Assembly: GCA_964519365.1 (NCBI GenBank)
Contig: CAZFHP010000011.1
Span: 1-34,844, forward strand
Direction of reading: 5' to 3'
Length of the DNA: 34,844 bases
DNA from: CAZFHP01 sp964519365
GTDB taxonomy: Bacteria; Babelota; Babeliae; Babelales; RVW-14
This document shows positions 24,358 through 33,012 of this stretch, one piece after another. The position numbers and the translations under genes were made by a program. The notes under the pieces are model-generated. The model did not search any database. It was not told where the DNA came from and saw only the letters and a program-made list of their open reading frames with translations. Within the stretch, counting starts at the first letter, position 1; each line of letters starts with the position of its first letter.

Positions 24358-25278
24358 ATGAATAATTTTAGAAAACAATTAATCGCTTTATTTTTGGGAA
24401 TCGCTTTTTCTTGTAACATGTGTGCCGACATGGTCGACTCTACGCCAACGCCAAAGAGAGAAACTAATACAACTACTACAACAAGTACGACCGATGCTCC
24501 TGCAAGCCGATGGAGCTCCGCTTGGAATGTTACCCAAACAGTAGCTTCAGGCATTGCTCACGGAATTGTACGCGCCGTACAATTTATCGCGAAAGACAGA
24601 ACTCCAGATCACAATATTATACTCGAAACTGGAGAAACCCCTTTAACAATGATATTAAATGCACCAGCCAACAAATTGAATCCTGATGCAAAGTATATAA
24701 TAGTTAAACGCTTTTTGAAACAAAAAGCTGATCCAAATATGCAAAACAGCCTTGGTGAATATCCCTTACAAATCGCCGCTTATTGGGGTTATTCAGAGTT
24801 AGTGCAATTATTACTTGATCACAAGGCTGATCCAAATACTTTAGATGTTTCGAAAAACCCATTACTTGCAGCAGTTAACGGATATCTCACTTTTGGTTCA
24901 GGCTCAGGACGAGATTATTACGAAGTTGTTTCTACACTTCTTGGCTCAGGATTTTTTGGATTAAGAATTTTTGCGTCAAGCCCAGAGATAGCTCTTTTTG
25001 CAGAAACAAATATTCGCCATTGTGTCTTTCATCAAGATTCAACAATTAATTGCGATTGCCATTTCAGAAATCACTGTTTCAAAAAATTAATTGATCTGAT
25101 AGAAGAAGCTTTCGACCCAAGGCTCCAAGAGCTTCAAGAACTTCAAGAACTTCAAGAACTTCAAGAACTTCAAGAACTTCAAGAACATGATACAACAGGC
25201 AAAAAAACAGACCCCGTTTGGAAGCTTATTCAAGACGAAGAATCAAGGCAAAGAAATCTTTATTTTGCAAGAGCGTAA
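24358..25278 (+). CDS. Secreted ankyrin-repeat protein with an LQE repeat tract
   Basis: The product has 306 residues. TTGGAGG lies seven to eight bases before the ATG. A signal-like N-terminus (MNNFRKQLIALFLGIAFSCNMCA) is followed by a Thr-rich linker. Ankyrin units include GETPLTMILNAP, LKQKADPNMQNSLGEYPLQ, AAYWGYSELVQLLLDHKADPN and NPLLAAVNGY. A Cys/His cluster (CVFHQDSTINCDCHFRNHC) near residues 223-241 could bind metal or form disulfides. Seven LQE triplets follow, then a charged tail. The LQE tract is encoded by a 9-bp minisatellite. The leader matches that of the ankyrin gene at 5227. A host-directed effector role is inference only. Confidence 0.85.
   Translation: MNNFRKQLIALFLGIAFSCNMCADMVDSTPTPKRETNTTTTTSTTDAPASRWSSAWNVTQTVASGIAHGIVRAVQFIAKDRTPDHNIILETGETPLTMILNAPANKLNPDAKYIIVKRFLKQKADPNMQNSLGEYPLQIAAYWGYSELVQLLLDHKADPNTLDVSKNPLLAAVNGYLTFGSGSGRDYYEVVSTLLGSGFFGLRIFASSPEIALFAETNIRHCVFHQDSTINCDCHFRNHCFKKLIDLIEEAFDPRLQELQELQELQELQELQELQEHDTTGKKTDPVWKLIQDEESRQRNLYFARA
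25123..25185 (+). repeat. 9-bp coding minisatellite (LQE repeats)
   Basis: Seven units of cttcaagaa, the first slightly diverged (ctccaagag), encode seven Leu-Gln-Glu triplets. Five units at 25141-25185 are identical. Length changes here would keep the frame. Confidence 0.95.
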
Positions 25279-25311
25279 TACAATAACATAACATTACACG
25301 TTAAAAATATT

Positions 25312-25335
25312 AAGGCCCCTGTAACCAGGGGCCTT
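25312..25335. terminator. Stem-loop after the second ankyrin gene
   Basis: A perfect 10-bp stem (AAGGCCCCTG / CAGGGGCCTT) with loop TAAC lies 33 bases after the stop. No T run follows on the plus strand; on the minus strand AATATTTTT follows. A terminator is likely, but the T tract is weak. Confidence 0.6.
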
Positions 25336-25493
25336 CGTGCTATACACACGCAAACACACAAAATACAAACGTGCAAAAAAAAATTTTTGGGGGTATCATA
25401 ATTTTTGGAACATGCTAAAATATAATTTCTGCACATGAACATAACAAAAGTATATTGTTAAAAACCGTTATGTGAAGGGCGATATGGCATAAT

Positions 25494-26795
25494 ATGGACT
25501 GTAAAAAATTTTTTCAAGTTCCCCTTATCGTATTTTTATTATCCCTTTGTTTTTTTGCCGGATGTGCACGGGAAGACAGCGAAGACGTTGTTCGTAATTT
25601 TTCAAAACATTACACAGCATGTGTTGTTCATACAGAACCTGAAGAACTTAATAAACAAGAACCTGCACTCGCACAATATAAAAGTATAAATCAAAATAAA
25701 CTTGAACAAACATGGGAATATAAAGTCCCAGAAACAGAACCCACAAAAAATCAAAACCTAACAGGACAAAAAACATATGAACAAAAACAAACACATGTCA
25801 TGGTTGTATTTGTTCACGGAACAGTGTTTCCTGTCCCATCAATCCAAAGTTTTGGTTCAACTCTTCATACGTATTTATCCCAAAGAAAGTCTCTTAAAAA
25901 AAGCTTCTATCAATGCTACTTAGATGATTTGAAAGAAAAATTTTGTGGGCAACCCGCAGGAGCTGACGGTCTGCATAAAATTAAAGACCCAGAACTTGAC
26001 CCGTATCTATCAGAAAACAATAATCGAATTAAAAACATGACGCTTAACCAACAATTTGCTCAAGCATACAAAAGCGTTTGCCAAGAATCATTTGATGACT
26101 ATCATACAAAATATTCTTTTTATACGTTTGGCTGGAGTGGGCGATTAGATCAATCTCACCGAAAAATATGGGGGCATCGATTATATCATCATCTTACACA
26201 AGAGATAAAAGCGCTCACACAAAAACTTGATAAAAATCATGAACTCAAAGTAATTATTCTTGCACATAGCCACGGAGGCAACGTTGTACTTAATTTAGCT
26301 CATGCAGAAAAGATTTTTCAGCAAAACTTATCTGTTGACCAGGTTGTTTTACTTGCAACTCCGATTCAAAGTGAAACAGCAAAATTTATTTATTCACCTG
26401 TGTTCAAAAAAATCTATAACGTTTTTTCACCCAAAGATTTTGTCCAAATTATCGATATTGTATCAACACAAGATGATGCTTCTGATAGATATTTCACCCA
26501 AGAAAAAACAGGGCTAACGTTACCAGACAATCTTGTACAAATAGAAATGCGCATTGATGGAAAAGCTCCTGGGCATCATGAATTTTGGTTTTGGGGCATG
26601 GGATCACGGTTTTTATATAGACCAGAACTCTCAACATACCCATTTCCCATTTTTATTTTTATCCCAACAATCATACGCTATCACAAACAACTACAAGAAA
26701 ATTGTGATCAGACTAATTTATCCGTGAACATAAAGAAAAAGAACGATTACTATTACACATTCAATATTCAAGAACAAAAAGTATCGCTTAATTAG
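25494..26795 (+). CDS. Lipoprotein with alpha/beta-hydrolase fold
   Basis: The product has 433 residues. The N-terminus (MDCKKFFQVPLIVFLLSLCFFAGC) has a lipobox FAGC, so Cys24 should be lipidated and the protein anchored to a membrane. The hydrolase core shows VMVVFVHGT near 102-110 (the oxyanion-type HG), the nucleophile elbow LAHSHGGN with Ser259 (Ala in place of the first Gly), a likely acid in FSPKDFVQ near Asp314, and a likely base in PGHHEFW near 360. The substrate is not predictable; lipase or esterase activity is plausible. GAAGGG is 13 bases upstream of the ATG, and a two-codon ORF (ATGGCATAA) sits between them. TATAAT at 25421 is a possible -10. Confidence 0.82.
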   Translation: MDCKKFFQVPLIVFLLSLCFFAGCAREDSEDVVRNFSKHYTACVVHTEPEELNKQEPALAQYKSINQNKLEQTWEYKVPETEPTKNQNLTGQKTYEQKQTHVMVVFVHGTVFPVPSIQSFGSTLHTYLSQRKSLKKSFYQCYLDDLKEKFCGQPAGADGLHKIKDPELDPYLSENNNRIKNMTLNQQFAQAYKSVCQESFDDYHTKYSFYTFGWSGRLDQSHRKIWGHRLYHHLTQEIKALTQKLDKNHELKVIILAHSHGGNVVLNLAHAEKIFQQNLSVDQVVLLATPIQSETAKFIYSPVFKKIYNVFSPKDFVQIIDIVSTQDDASDRYFTQEKTGLTLPDNLVQIEMRIDGKAPGHHEFWFWGMGSRFLYRPELSTYPFPIFIFIPTIIRYHKQLQENCDQTNLSVNIKKKNDYYYTFNIQEQKVSLN

Positions 26796-26910
26796 CCGCT
26801 TAATTAGCCAAAAGAGTTAAATCTCGTTAAAATATTTATGATTGTATTGATCGTATGATATTTTTAGAAAAATAAAATATTTAAATTGTGCGTTATGCTA
26901 AGGGATTACT

Positions 26911-29457
26911 ATGATTACAAAGGTACTCGCTAAATTTTTTGGAACAAAAAACGACCGCGAATTGAAACGAATTCAACCGTTAATCGAAAAGATTAATAGC
27001 TTAGAACCAAAGATATCCCAACTCTCGGATACAGAATTAACAGAACAAACAAATCTATTTAGAGAGCGCTTTTCACATGGTGAAACATTAGATTCTCTTT
27101 TACCAGAGGCTTTTGCTGTCGTTCGAGAAACAGGAAAACGAAAACTAAACATGCGCCACTTTGATGTGCAGCTTATTGGTGGAATTGTTCTTTTTGAAGG
27201 TAAAATTATTGAAATGAAAACAGGTGAAGGTAAAACACTTGCTGCAACATTACCATTATATCTTAACGCTTTATCAGGTAAAGGAGGCCATTTAGTTACA
27301 GTAAACGATTATCTGGCTCGCCGTGACGCTGAATGGATGAGTGCTATTTATAAGCATCTTGGGTTAGAAGTTGGTGCTATCCAAAATCATATGAGCGATG
27401 ATCAACGCAAAAAAGCCTATGCAGCAGATCTTACCTATGGAACAAACAACGAGTTCGGGTTTGACTATCTTCGTGACAATATGAAGTTTAATCTTGATGA
27501 TTACGTCCAAAGAGAGTTGTCTTTTGCTATAGTTGACGAAGTTGACTCGATCTTGATTGACGAGGCTCGAACACCATTAATTATTTCTGGTTCTAGCGAC
27601 AAAGAAACAAATTTGTACGGAATCGCAGACAAAGCCATATTACACTTGAAAAAAGACGATTACGAAATTGATGAAAAAGAAAAATCTGTACAATTAACAG
27701 AACCAGGCATCGACAAAATTGAGCATATTTTGAAGATTTCTAATCTCTATGCCCCAGAAAATATTCTTCGCCTTCATCATGTTACACAAGCATTACGAGC
27801 TCATACGATTTTTAAGAACGATGTTGACTATGTCGTACGTGATGGAGAAGTATTGATCGTTGACGACTTTACAGGACGAATCTTATCGGGACGCCGCTAT
27901 AGTGATGGACTTCATCAAGCCCTTGAAGCAAAAGAAGGCGTTGACATTGAACGAGAAAGCCAAACCCTTGCATCGATTACTCTTCAAAATTATTTTAGAC
28001 TTTACACTAAACTTTCCGGTATGACCGGTACTGCACAAACTGAAGCCGGTGAATTTCACAAAATTTACAAACTTGCCGTTATTACTGTTCCAACAAACAA
28101 ACCGATGGTCAGAGACGATCAACAAGATGCAATTTATTTAACCGCACGTGATAAATATAACGCTGTCATTGACGACATTCGTAACTGTCAAGATCGTGGG
28201 CAACCAGTGTTGGTTGGAACAATCTCGATTGAAGCATCTGAGCATTTGAGTTATTTGCTTACACAAGATGGCTACAAGCATAACGTTCTTAATGCAAAGC
28301 AACACGAACGAGAAGCCGAAATAGTCGAAGAAGCAGGAAGCCCAGGGAAAATAACTATCGCAACAAATATGGCCGGTCGAGGAACAGATATAAAATTGGG
28401 TGACGGGGTAATCGAAGCCGGCGGCTTGCGTATTATCGGTACAGAACGCCATGAAAGTAGACGTATCGATAATCAATTACGAGGACGAGCTGGCCGGCAA
28501 GGTGACGCGGGATCATCAAAATTTTATATCTCGCTCGAAGACGACCTCATGCGCATTTTTGGTGGGGAGAAATTGAAAAAAACGATGGCGCGCATCGGCA
28601 TGAAAGAAGGTGAAAGTATTGAGCACCGTATGGTTAGCAGAAGCATTGAAAAAGCTCAGGAAAAAGTAGAAAAAAATAACTTTGATGTTCGAAAGCATTT
28701 GCTTGAATATGATGACGTTTTAAATCAACAACGAACAATTATCTATCGCTATCGCCACGAGATCCTAGAAGGTGAAGATCAAATTAAAGGGCTCGTACGC
28801 GACATGATCGCCGATGTCACACACAGGCTTTTTGCTATTCACTGCCCACAACAAAGACAATGTACAGACGAAGCGTTAGCAGAAATTTTCAACTCTCTTG
28901 GTCGCCTTACAAATATAGATCGATGTGACTTTGAACAAGACATTAAAATAGCCGGCCAGCCGGCAGGAGAGTTACAAGGAGCAATTGTTGAATTTCTTGT
29001 CTATCAATATGATCAATATCGCAACACAATGCCTGAAGATGTCATTAACGAAGCTGAAAAATGGCTTCTTCTTGAAACTGTCGACCAAGCATGGAAACGT
29101 CACTTGCAAAATTTGGATCATCTTAAAGAAGGCATCGGCTTGCGAGGCTATGGCCAAAAAAACCCTCTTATCGAGTACAAAAAAGAATCGTTTTTTGAAT
29201 TCGAATCAATGATGGGACAAATCACCTGGGATATCGTCCATCGAATCTTTAAAATGCGCCCAGATGATTTTAGTGTGGCAAGTATTCATGAAATCGAAAA
29301 ACAAAAAGAAAAAGAAATGGCATCGTTACAAGTTGGCGGCGATATTTCTGGACCATCAGACGCCGCAACAATCCGTCGCGCAGCCCCTAAAGTTGGTCGA
29401 AATGACCCATGTCCTTGTGGGTCTGGGAAAAAATACAAAAAGTGCTGTGGGAAATAA
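26911..29457 (+). CDS. secA: Preprotein translocase ATPase SecA
   Basis: SecA drives Sec-dependent export through SecYEG. The product has 848 residues, a little shorter than E. coli SecA (901). Walker A is MKTGEGKTLAA near 102-112. DEVDSILIDEARTPLIISG carries the Walker B Asp/Glu. NMAGRGTDIKLG and the QLRGRAGRQGD block are the helicase-type motifs of NBD2. The C-terminus carries the metal-binding SEC-C tail (RNDPCPCGSGKKYKKCCGK). AAGGG lies seven bases before the ATG. It would export the many signal-peptide proteins in this window. It lies alone, followed by a stem-loop at 29478. Confidence 0.98.
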   Translation: MITKVLAKFFGTKNDRELKRIQPLIEKINSLEPKISQLSDTELTEQTNLFRERFSHGETLDSLLPEAFAVVRETGKRKLNMRHFDVQLIGGIVLFEGKIIEMKTGEGKTLAATLPLYLNALSGKGGHLVTVNDYLARRDAEWMSAIYKHLGLEVGAIQNHMSDDQRKKAYAADLTYGTNNEFGFDYLRDNMKFNLDDYVQRELSFAIVDEVDSILIDEARTPLIISGSSDKETNLYGIADKAILHLKKDDYEIDEKEKSVQLTEPGIDKIEHILKISNLYAPENILRLHHVTQALRAHTIFKNDVDYVVRDGEVLIVDDFTGRILSGRRYSDGLHQALEAKEGVDIERESQTLASITLQNYFRLYTKLSGMTGTAQTEAGEFHKIYKLAVITVPTNKPMVRDDQQDAIYLTARDKYNAVIDDIRNCQDRGQPVLVGTISIEASEHLSYLLTQDGYKHNVLNAKQHEREAEIVEEAGSPGKITIATNMAGRGTDIKLGDGVIEAGGLRIIGTERHESRRIDNQLRGRAGRQGDAGSSKFYISLEDDLMRIFGGEKLKKTMARIGMKEGESIEHRMVSRSIEKAQEKVEKNNFDVRKHLLEYDDVLNQQRTIIYRYRHEILEGEDQIKGLVRDMIADVTHRLFAIHCPQQRQCTDEALAEIFNSLGRLTNIDRCDFEQDIKIAGQPAGELQGAIVEFLVYQYDQYRNTMPEDVINEAEKWLLLETVDQAWKRHLQNLDHLKEGIGLRGYGQKNPLIEYKKESFFEFESMMGQITWDIVHRIFKMRPDDFSVASIHEIEKQKEKEMASLQVGGDISGPSDAATIRRAAPKVGRNDPCPCGSGKKYKKCCGK

Positions 29458-29477
29458 TACAAAAACTTATTCGTAAG

Positions 29478-29503
29478 CGAGAGCTTGCTTAAGCAAGCTC
29501 TCG
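29478..29503. terminator. Perfect palindrome after secA
   Basis: A 26-base palindrome (11-bp stem CGAGAGCTTGC / GCAAGCTCTCG, loop TTAA) lies 20 bases after the secA stop and directly at the end of the minus-strand toxin remnant. No T run follows. It could terminate both transcripts. Confidence 0.55.
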
Positions 29504-29697
29504 TTACATAACCAAATCAAAAATAGATCTAAATGTTTTTCTAAAAGCCCTTTGATCAGCTAAACCTAAAACGCCAATTTTCCTAAGAATAAAAAGTATT
29601 CATGAGACGAAAGAATAATCGCTGGACGTTTTTTTGAACACGAAAAATCTGTAAATGGAAAAGGAACAACTACAATATCAAATGACTCATAAATCAC
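29504..29697 (-). pseudogene. Decayed MazF/PemK-type toxin
   Basis: On the minus strand a GTG at 29697 overlaps the end of the antitoxin gene, with GAGGAAG upstream. It opens a 43-codon frame reading YESFDIVVVPFPFTDF and KKRPAIILS. This matches the N-terminal strands of MazF/PemK mRNA interferases. The frame ends at 29566. In another register the sequence continues as LRKIGVLGLADQRAF then RKTFRSIFDLVM to a stop at 29504, which resembles the C-terminal helix of the same family. About half of a normal 110-residue toxin is missing in between, so a deletion with a frame change has destroyed it. Seen directly: the frames and motifs. Inferred: the family and the decay. Confidence 0.72.
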
Positions 29698-29914
29698 TGC
29701 AATCTTCCTCATCAAATTCAGAATTCCATTCGTCTAAAGTCGACTCTAAAGATTTTAAGTATGCAAGATCAACAGGCGTAGCTTTCCTAATTTTAACATG
29801 CTTATCTTCTGTTATTTCAAAAACAATTCGATCTCCTACTTTAAGCTTAAGCAAGGATCGCACTTCTTGTGGAATCGTTGTTTGAAATTTCGTCGTTAGC
29901 TTTGATGAAGACAT
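29687..29914 (-). CDS. AbrB/MazE-type (SpoVT-AbrB) antitoxin
   Basis: The product has 75 residues. The N-terminal SKLTTKFQTTIPQEVRSLLKLKVGDRIVFEI is the swapped-hairpin AbrB DNA-binding domain: T..Q.TIP.EVR..L.L..GD...F. The acidic C-terminus (LESTLDEWNSEFDEEDCSDL) would bind the toxin. AGGGGG lies five bases before the ATG. The toxin reading frame overlaps its last codons but is broken, so the antitoxin now appears orphaned. Upstream repeats at 29950-29977 are a candidate operator. Confidence 0.9.
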   Translation of the reverse strand: MSSSKLTTKFQTTIPQEVRSLLKLKVGDRIVFEITEDKHVKIRKATPVDLAYLKSLESTLDEWNSEFDEEDCSDL

Positions 29915-29949
29915 CTATCCCCCTTACTGTCAATTGATCACTAGAATTC

Positions 29950-29977
29950 TTACAGTAATACTGTAATAGTGTAATAC
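29950..29977. promoter_or_regulatory. Candidate operator of the AbrB-type antitoxin
   Basis: TTACAGTAATACTGTAA (29950-29966) is a perfect inverted repeat, continuing into three 8-base tandem units (agtaatac, tgtaatag, tgtaatac). On the minus strand it overlaps possible promoters: TTGACT (29997-29992), 18 bases, TACACT (29973-29968); or TTGTAG, 18 bases, TATAAT (29987-29982). The placement fits autorepression by the antitoxin. Confidence 0.55.
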
Positions 29978-30005
29978 TTTTATTATAAACAAGTCAAGTT
30001 GCAAC

Positions 30006-32651
30006 CTACAAAATTTTCTTGAGATATTGGCCTGTTAAGCTATACTTTTCTTCACAAACCTCTTCAGGCGTACCAGTTGCAACAACAAGCCCGCCATCAT
30101 CGCCACCTTCAGGACCAATATCGATAAGATAATCGACAGATTTTAAGACGTCCAGATTATGTTCGATCACAAGAACAGAATTCCCACGATCAACAAGTTT
30201 ATTCAAAACTTGCAACAATCTATCGACATCACAACTGTGTAACCCAGTAGTCGGCTCGTCGAGAATATACATCGTATTACGATCACGCTTGGCAAGCTCG
30301 TTAACAAGCTTAACTCGTTGTGCCTCGCCACCAGAAAGCGTCGTCGACGATTGACCGAGCTTGATATAATCAAGCCCAACGTCACATAACAAATCTAAAC
30401 GTTTTTTTAATCTTGGAAACGTCGCAAAAAAATCTCGTGCTTCACGTACAGACATATTTAAAATATCGTAAATATTTTTGCCTTTATAAACTATCTCAAG
30501 CGTTTGTGCGTTATAGCGTTTGCCTTTACAAGATTTACAAGTGACAACAACGTCTTCAAGAAAGTGCATCGATATTTTATTTTGCCCGTCACCTTTACAT
30601 TCAAAGCATCGACCATCTGCAACGTTAAAACTAAAGCGCCCTACTTTATAACCTCGGGCATTACTTTCAGGCAAGCTCGCATATAAAGCACGTATTTGAT
30701 CAAAAATGCCCAGGTACGTAGCAGGATTAGAACGGGGCGTACGCCCAATCGGGCTCTGGTCAACCATAACTACGTTTTTAATATTTTCGATACCCTCAAG
30801 TTCTTCAAAATTTTTACCAATCGAATAACCGAAGCTAAAATACTGCCGTAACGCAGGCGCAAGCGTCTGCATAACAAGAGAACTCTTTCCTGACCCTGAA
30901 ACACCAGAGACTGCGCTAAAAATACCGACGGGAAACTTGACGTCAATATTCTGTAAGTTATTTGCAGTCGCGCCCTTAAGCGTAATAAACGCACGAGCAG
31001 AACGTCGCTTATCAGGCATATCAATCGAGCGCCTACCAGAAATATATGCGCCTGTTAAAGAATCTCTATCACGAGCAAGCTCGTCAGGCGTCCCTTTGGC
31101 TGTTACTGTACCGCCAAGAATACCGGCTTCCGGCCCCATATCAATCAAGTGATCAGCAGATCGTATCATATCCATATCATGTTCGACTACAACTACGGTG
31201 TTACCCTGGTCTCGTAATAACTTAAGCGTATTTATTAATCGATCGTTATCTCTTTGATGCAAGCCAATACTTGGCTCGTCTAAGATATACACAATCCCAC
31301 TTAAGCTTGACCCAATTTGTGTTGCTAAACGTATCCGCTGGCCCTCGCCACCAGAAAGCGTCCTGGCTGTTCGCCCTAACGTTAAATACGTTAGACCAAC
31401 GTTATGCAAAAACGTAAGCCTACTTATAATTTCACGCATAAGCGGCGCCGCAATATCTTTGTGCTCTAAATCAAAAACTAAACTTTTGCAAAACGCTAAT
31501 AAGTTCCCAATCGACATCGAACAAAAATCATGAATATTCTGCCCCCCAACTTTAACAGCGAGAGCTTCGTCGTTTAATCTCTTTCCCTGACAGTAATCAC
31601 ACGTTCGTTCATAGTGATTAAAGCGTAAGTAAAACGACTGAGCTTCATCATCAGAACAACCAGATTCGTATGTAAACCCTAAACCGTGACAGTTTTTACA
31701 AGCGCCAACAGGAGAGTTAAACGAAAAAAACCTGGGCTCTATTTCTGGAAACGACTTTACACAGGCAACACAAATACGATGCGACGAATATGTTTGCACG
31801 TTACTCGTCGTTTTATTTTTGCTTTTCTCGTTATATTCGTCATGAATAACATTACACAAGCCCCCATTAAGTTTAAACGCTTTTTCAATCGCTTCTTGCA
31901 ACCGAACTTTATCCCCAGAACCAACTTCGAGTTTATCGATTAACACGCTAATATCATGCTTAACGTGTTTCTTTAGATTTAGATTTTCAATCTCTTGTTC
32001 GTTTCGAAAGCGATAGATTTTGCCATCGATTAAAAATCGATAATAGCCCTTGTGAAAGAATCTCTCAAGATCTTTAACAAACTCCCCCTTCTTTTGTACT
32101 GCTATCGGCGCAGCTATCGTAATCTCTCGTTTATTAAATTTAGCCTGAATCATACGCGTTATACGTTCAGGCGACTCAGCCCGAATAACCATATCACAAG
32201 ACGGACAATGTGGCGTACCCACACGGGCAAACAACACACGCAAATAATCATAAATCTCTGTAATCGTGCCAACTGTCGACCGTGGATTATACCCAACTGT
32301 TTTCTGGTCGATAGCTATGGCTGGGCATAAGCCTTCGATTTTCTCGACATCTGAACGCTTTGATATACCCAGAAACTGCCTGGCATAAGACGATAGCGAC
32401 TCAACATAGCGCCGTTGCCCCTCTGCATAAAGCGTATCGAGCGCCAACGAACTCTTACCTGACCCAGACGGGCCGGTTATAACAACAAGCTTTTCTTTTG
32501 GAATATCGATATTAACGGACCTGAGATTATGCTCGCGAGCTCCAATAATACGAATGACGCCCTTTTCGTGATCTTTACACGCTTGTTTACACGCCTTAGC
32601 TGGCGTTTTGGCATTTTTCTTGTTTTTTTTGGTATCCTGACGATCTATCAT
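30006..32651 (-). CDS. uvrA: Excinuclease ABC subunit A
   Basis: UvrA recognises bulky DNA damage and loads UvrB in nucleotide excision repair. The product has 881 residues from ATG 32651, chosen because AGGGGG lies about nine bases upstream; the longer frame starts at a TTG. This is shorter than the usual 940. Two ABC modules are complete: Walker A GPSGSGKSS near 60 with signature LSGGEGQRIRLA, and Walker A GVSGSGKSS with LSGGEAQRVKLV. Zinc fingers show CVAC...CKNC and CFEC...CKSC. The first 30 residues form a Lys-rich extension (KKNKKNAKTPAKACKQACK) not typical of the family. It lies alone; uvrB and uvrC are not in the window. Confidence 0.98.
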   Translation of the reverse strand: MIDRQDTKKNKKNAKTPAKACKQACKDHEKGVIRIIGAREHNLRSVNIDIPKEKLVVITGPSGSGKSSLALDTLYAEGQRRYVESLSSYARQFLGISKRSDVEKIEGLCPAIAIDQKTVGYNPRSTVGTITEIYDYLRVLFARVGTPHCPSCDMVIRAESPERITRMIQAKFNKREITIAAPIAVQKKGEFVKDLERFFHKGYYRFLIDGKIYRFRNEQEIENLNLKKHVKHDISVLIDKLEVGSGDKVRLQEAIEKAFKLNGGLCNVIHDEYNEKSKNKTTSNVQTYSSHRICVACVKSFPEIEPRFFSFNSPVGACKNCHGLGFTYESGCSDDEAQSFYLRFNHYERTCDYCQGKRLNDEALAVKVGGQNIHDFCSMSIGNLLAFCKSLVFDLEHKDIAAPLMREIISRLTFLHNVGLTYLTLGRTARTLSGGEGQRIRLATQIGSSLSGIVYILDEPSIGLHQRDNDRLINTLKLLRDQGNTVVVVEHDMDMIRSADHLIDMGPEAGILGGTVTAKGTPDELARDRDSLTGAYISGRRSIDMPDKRRSARAFITLKGATANNLQNIDVKFPVGIFSAVSGVSGSGKSSLVMQTLAPALRQYFSFGYSIGKNFEELEGIENIKNVVMVDQSPIGRTPRSNPATYLGIFDQIRALYASLPESNARGYKVGRFSFNVADGRCFECKGDGQNKISMHFLEDVVVTCKSCKGKRYNAQTLEIVYKGKNIYDILNMSVREARDFFATFPRLKKRLDLLCDVGLDYIKLGQSSTTLSGGEAQRVKLVNELAKRDRNTMYILDEPTTGLHSCDVDRLLQVLNKLVDRGNSVLVIEHNLDVLKSVDYLIDIGPEGGDDGGLVVATGTPEEVCEEKYSLTGQYLKKIL

Positions 32652-33012
32652 CCCAATATACCCCCTCAAAGCTTAATTCATTAATTTCACACTGAAAATT
32701 TACCATAACACATATTTCACCAAATGTCACGCACTTTTAGCGCCTTTCAGGCTATCTTAAGCAAATACCCATAATCGCTCTATTTTTGAGAAAAACCTTA
32801 CAAATAGAAACGCTTGCGCTGAAATAAAAACGCTCAATATATTTCACGCATTTGAAAAATCAACATAATAAAGCGCAAACCAATCACCCCATTAAAATCA
32901 ATATTATCAAAATAAAAGCTCCAAATACTTAACAACATATATATATTTATGCGATCATAAGTAATGAGAGATTAGGGGAAAAAATCTATGGTTTTTACGG
33001 GGGAGAGGGATA
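32652..33012. other. Divergent AT-rich intergenic region
   Basis: About 360 bases between uvrA and the repeat protein. It is AT-rich without a supported gene. I see no convincing -35/-10 pair; the plus-strand gene's ribosome site (GAGAGGG) is at its right end. Confidence 0.5.

Noticed and set aside
25470..25496. Regulatory two-codon leader ORF (ATGGCATAA) before the lipoprotein gene
   Set aside because: The spacing from GAAGGG is only four bases and such a short frame can arise by chance, so it is mentioned in the gene entry only.
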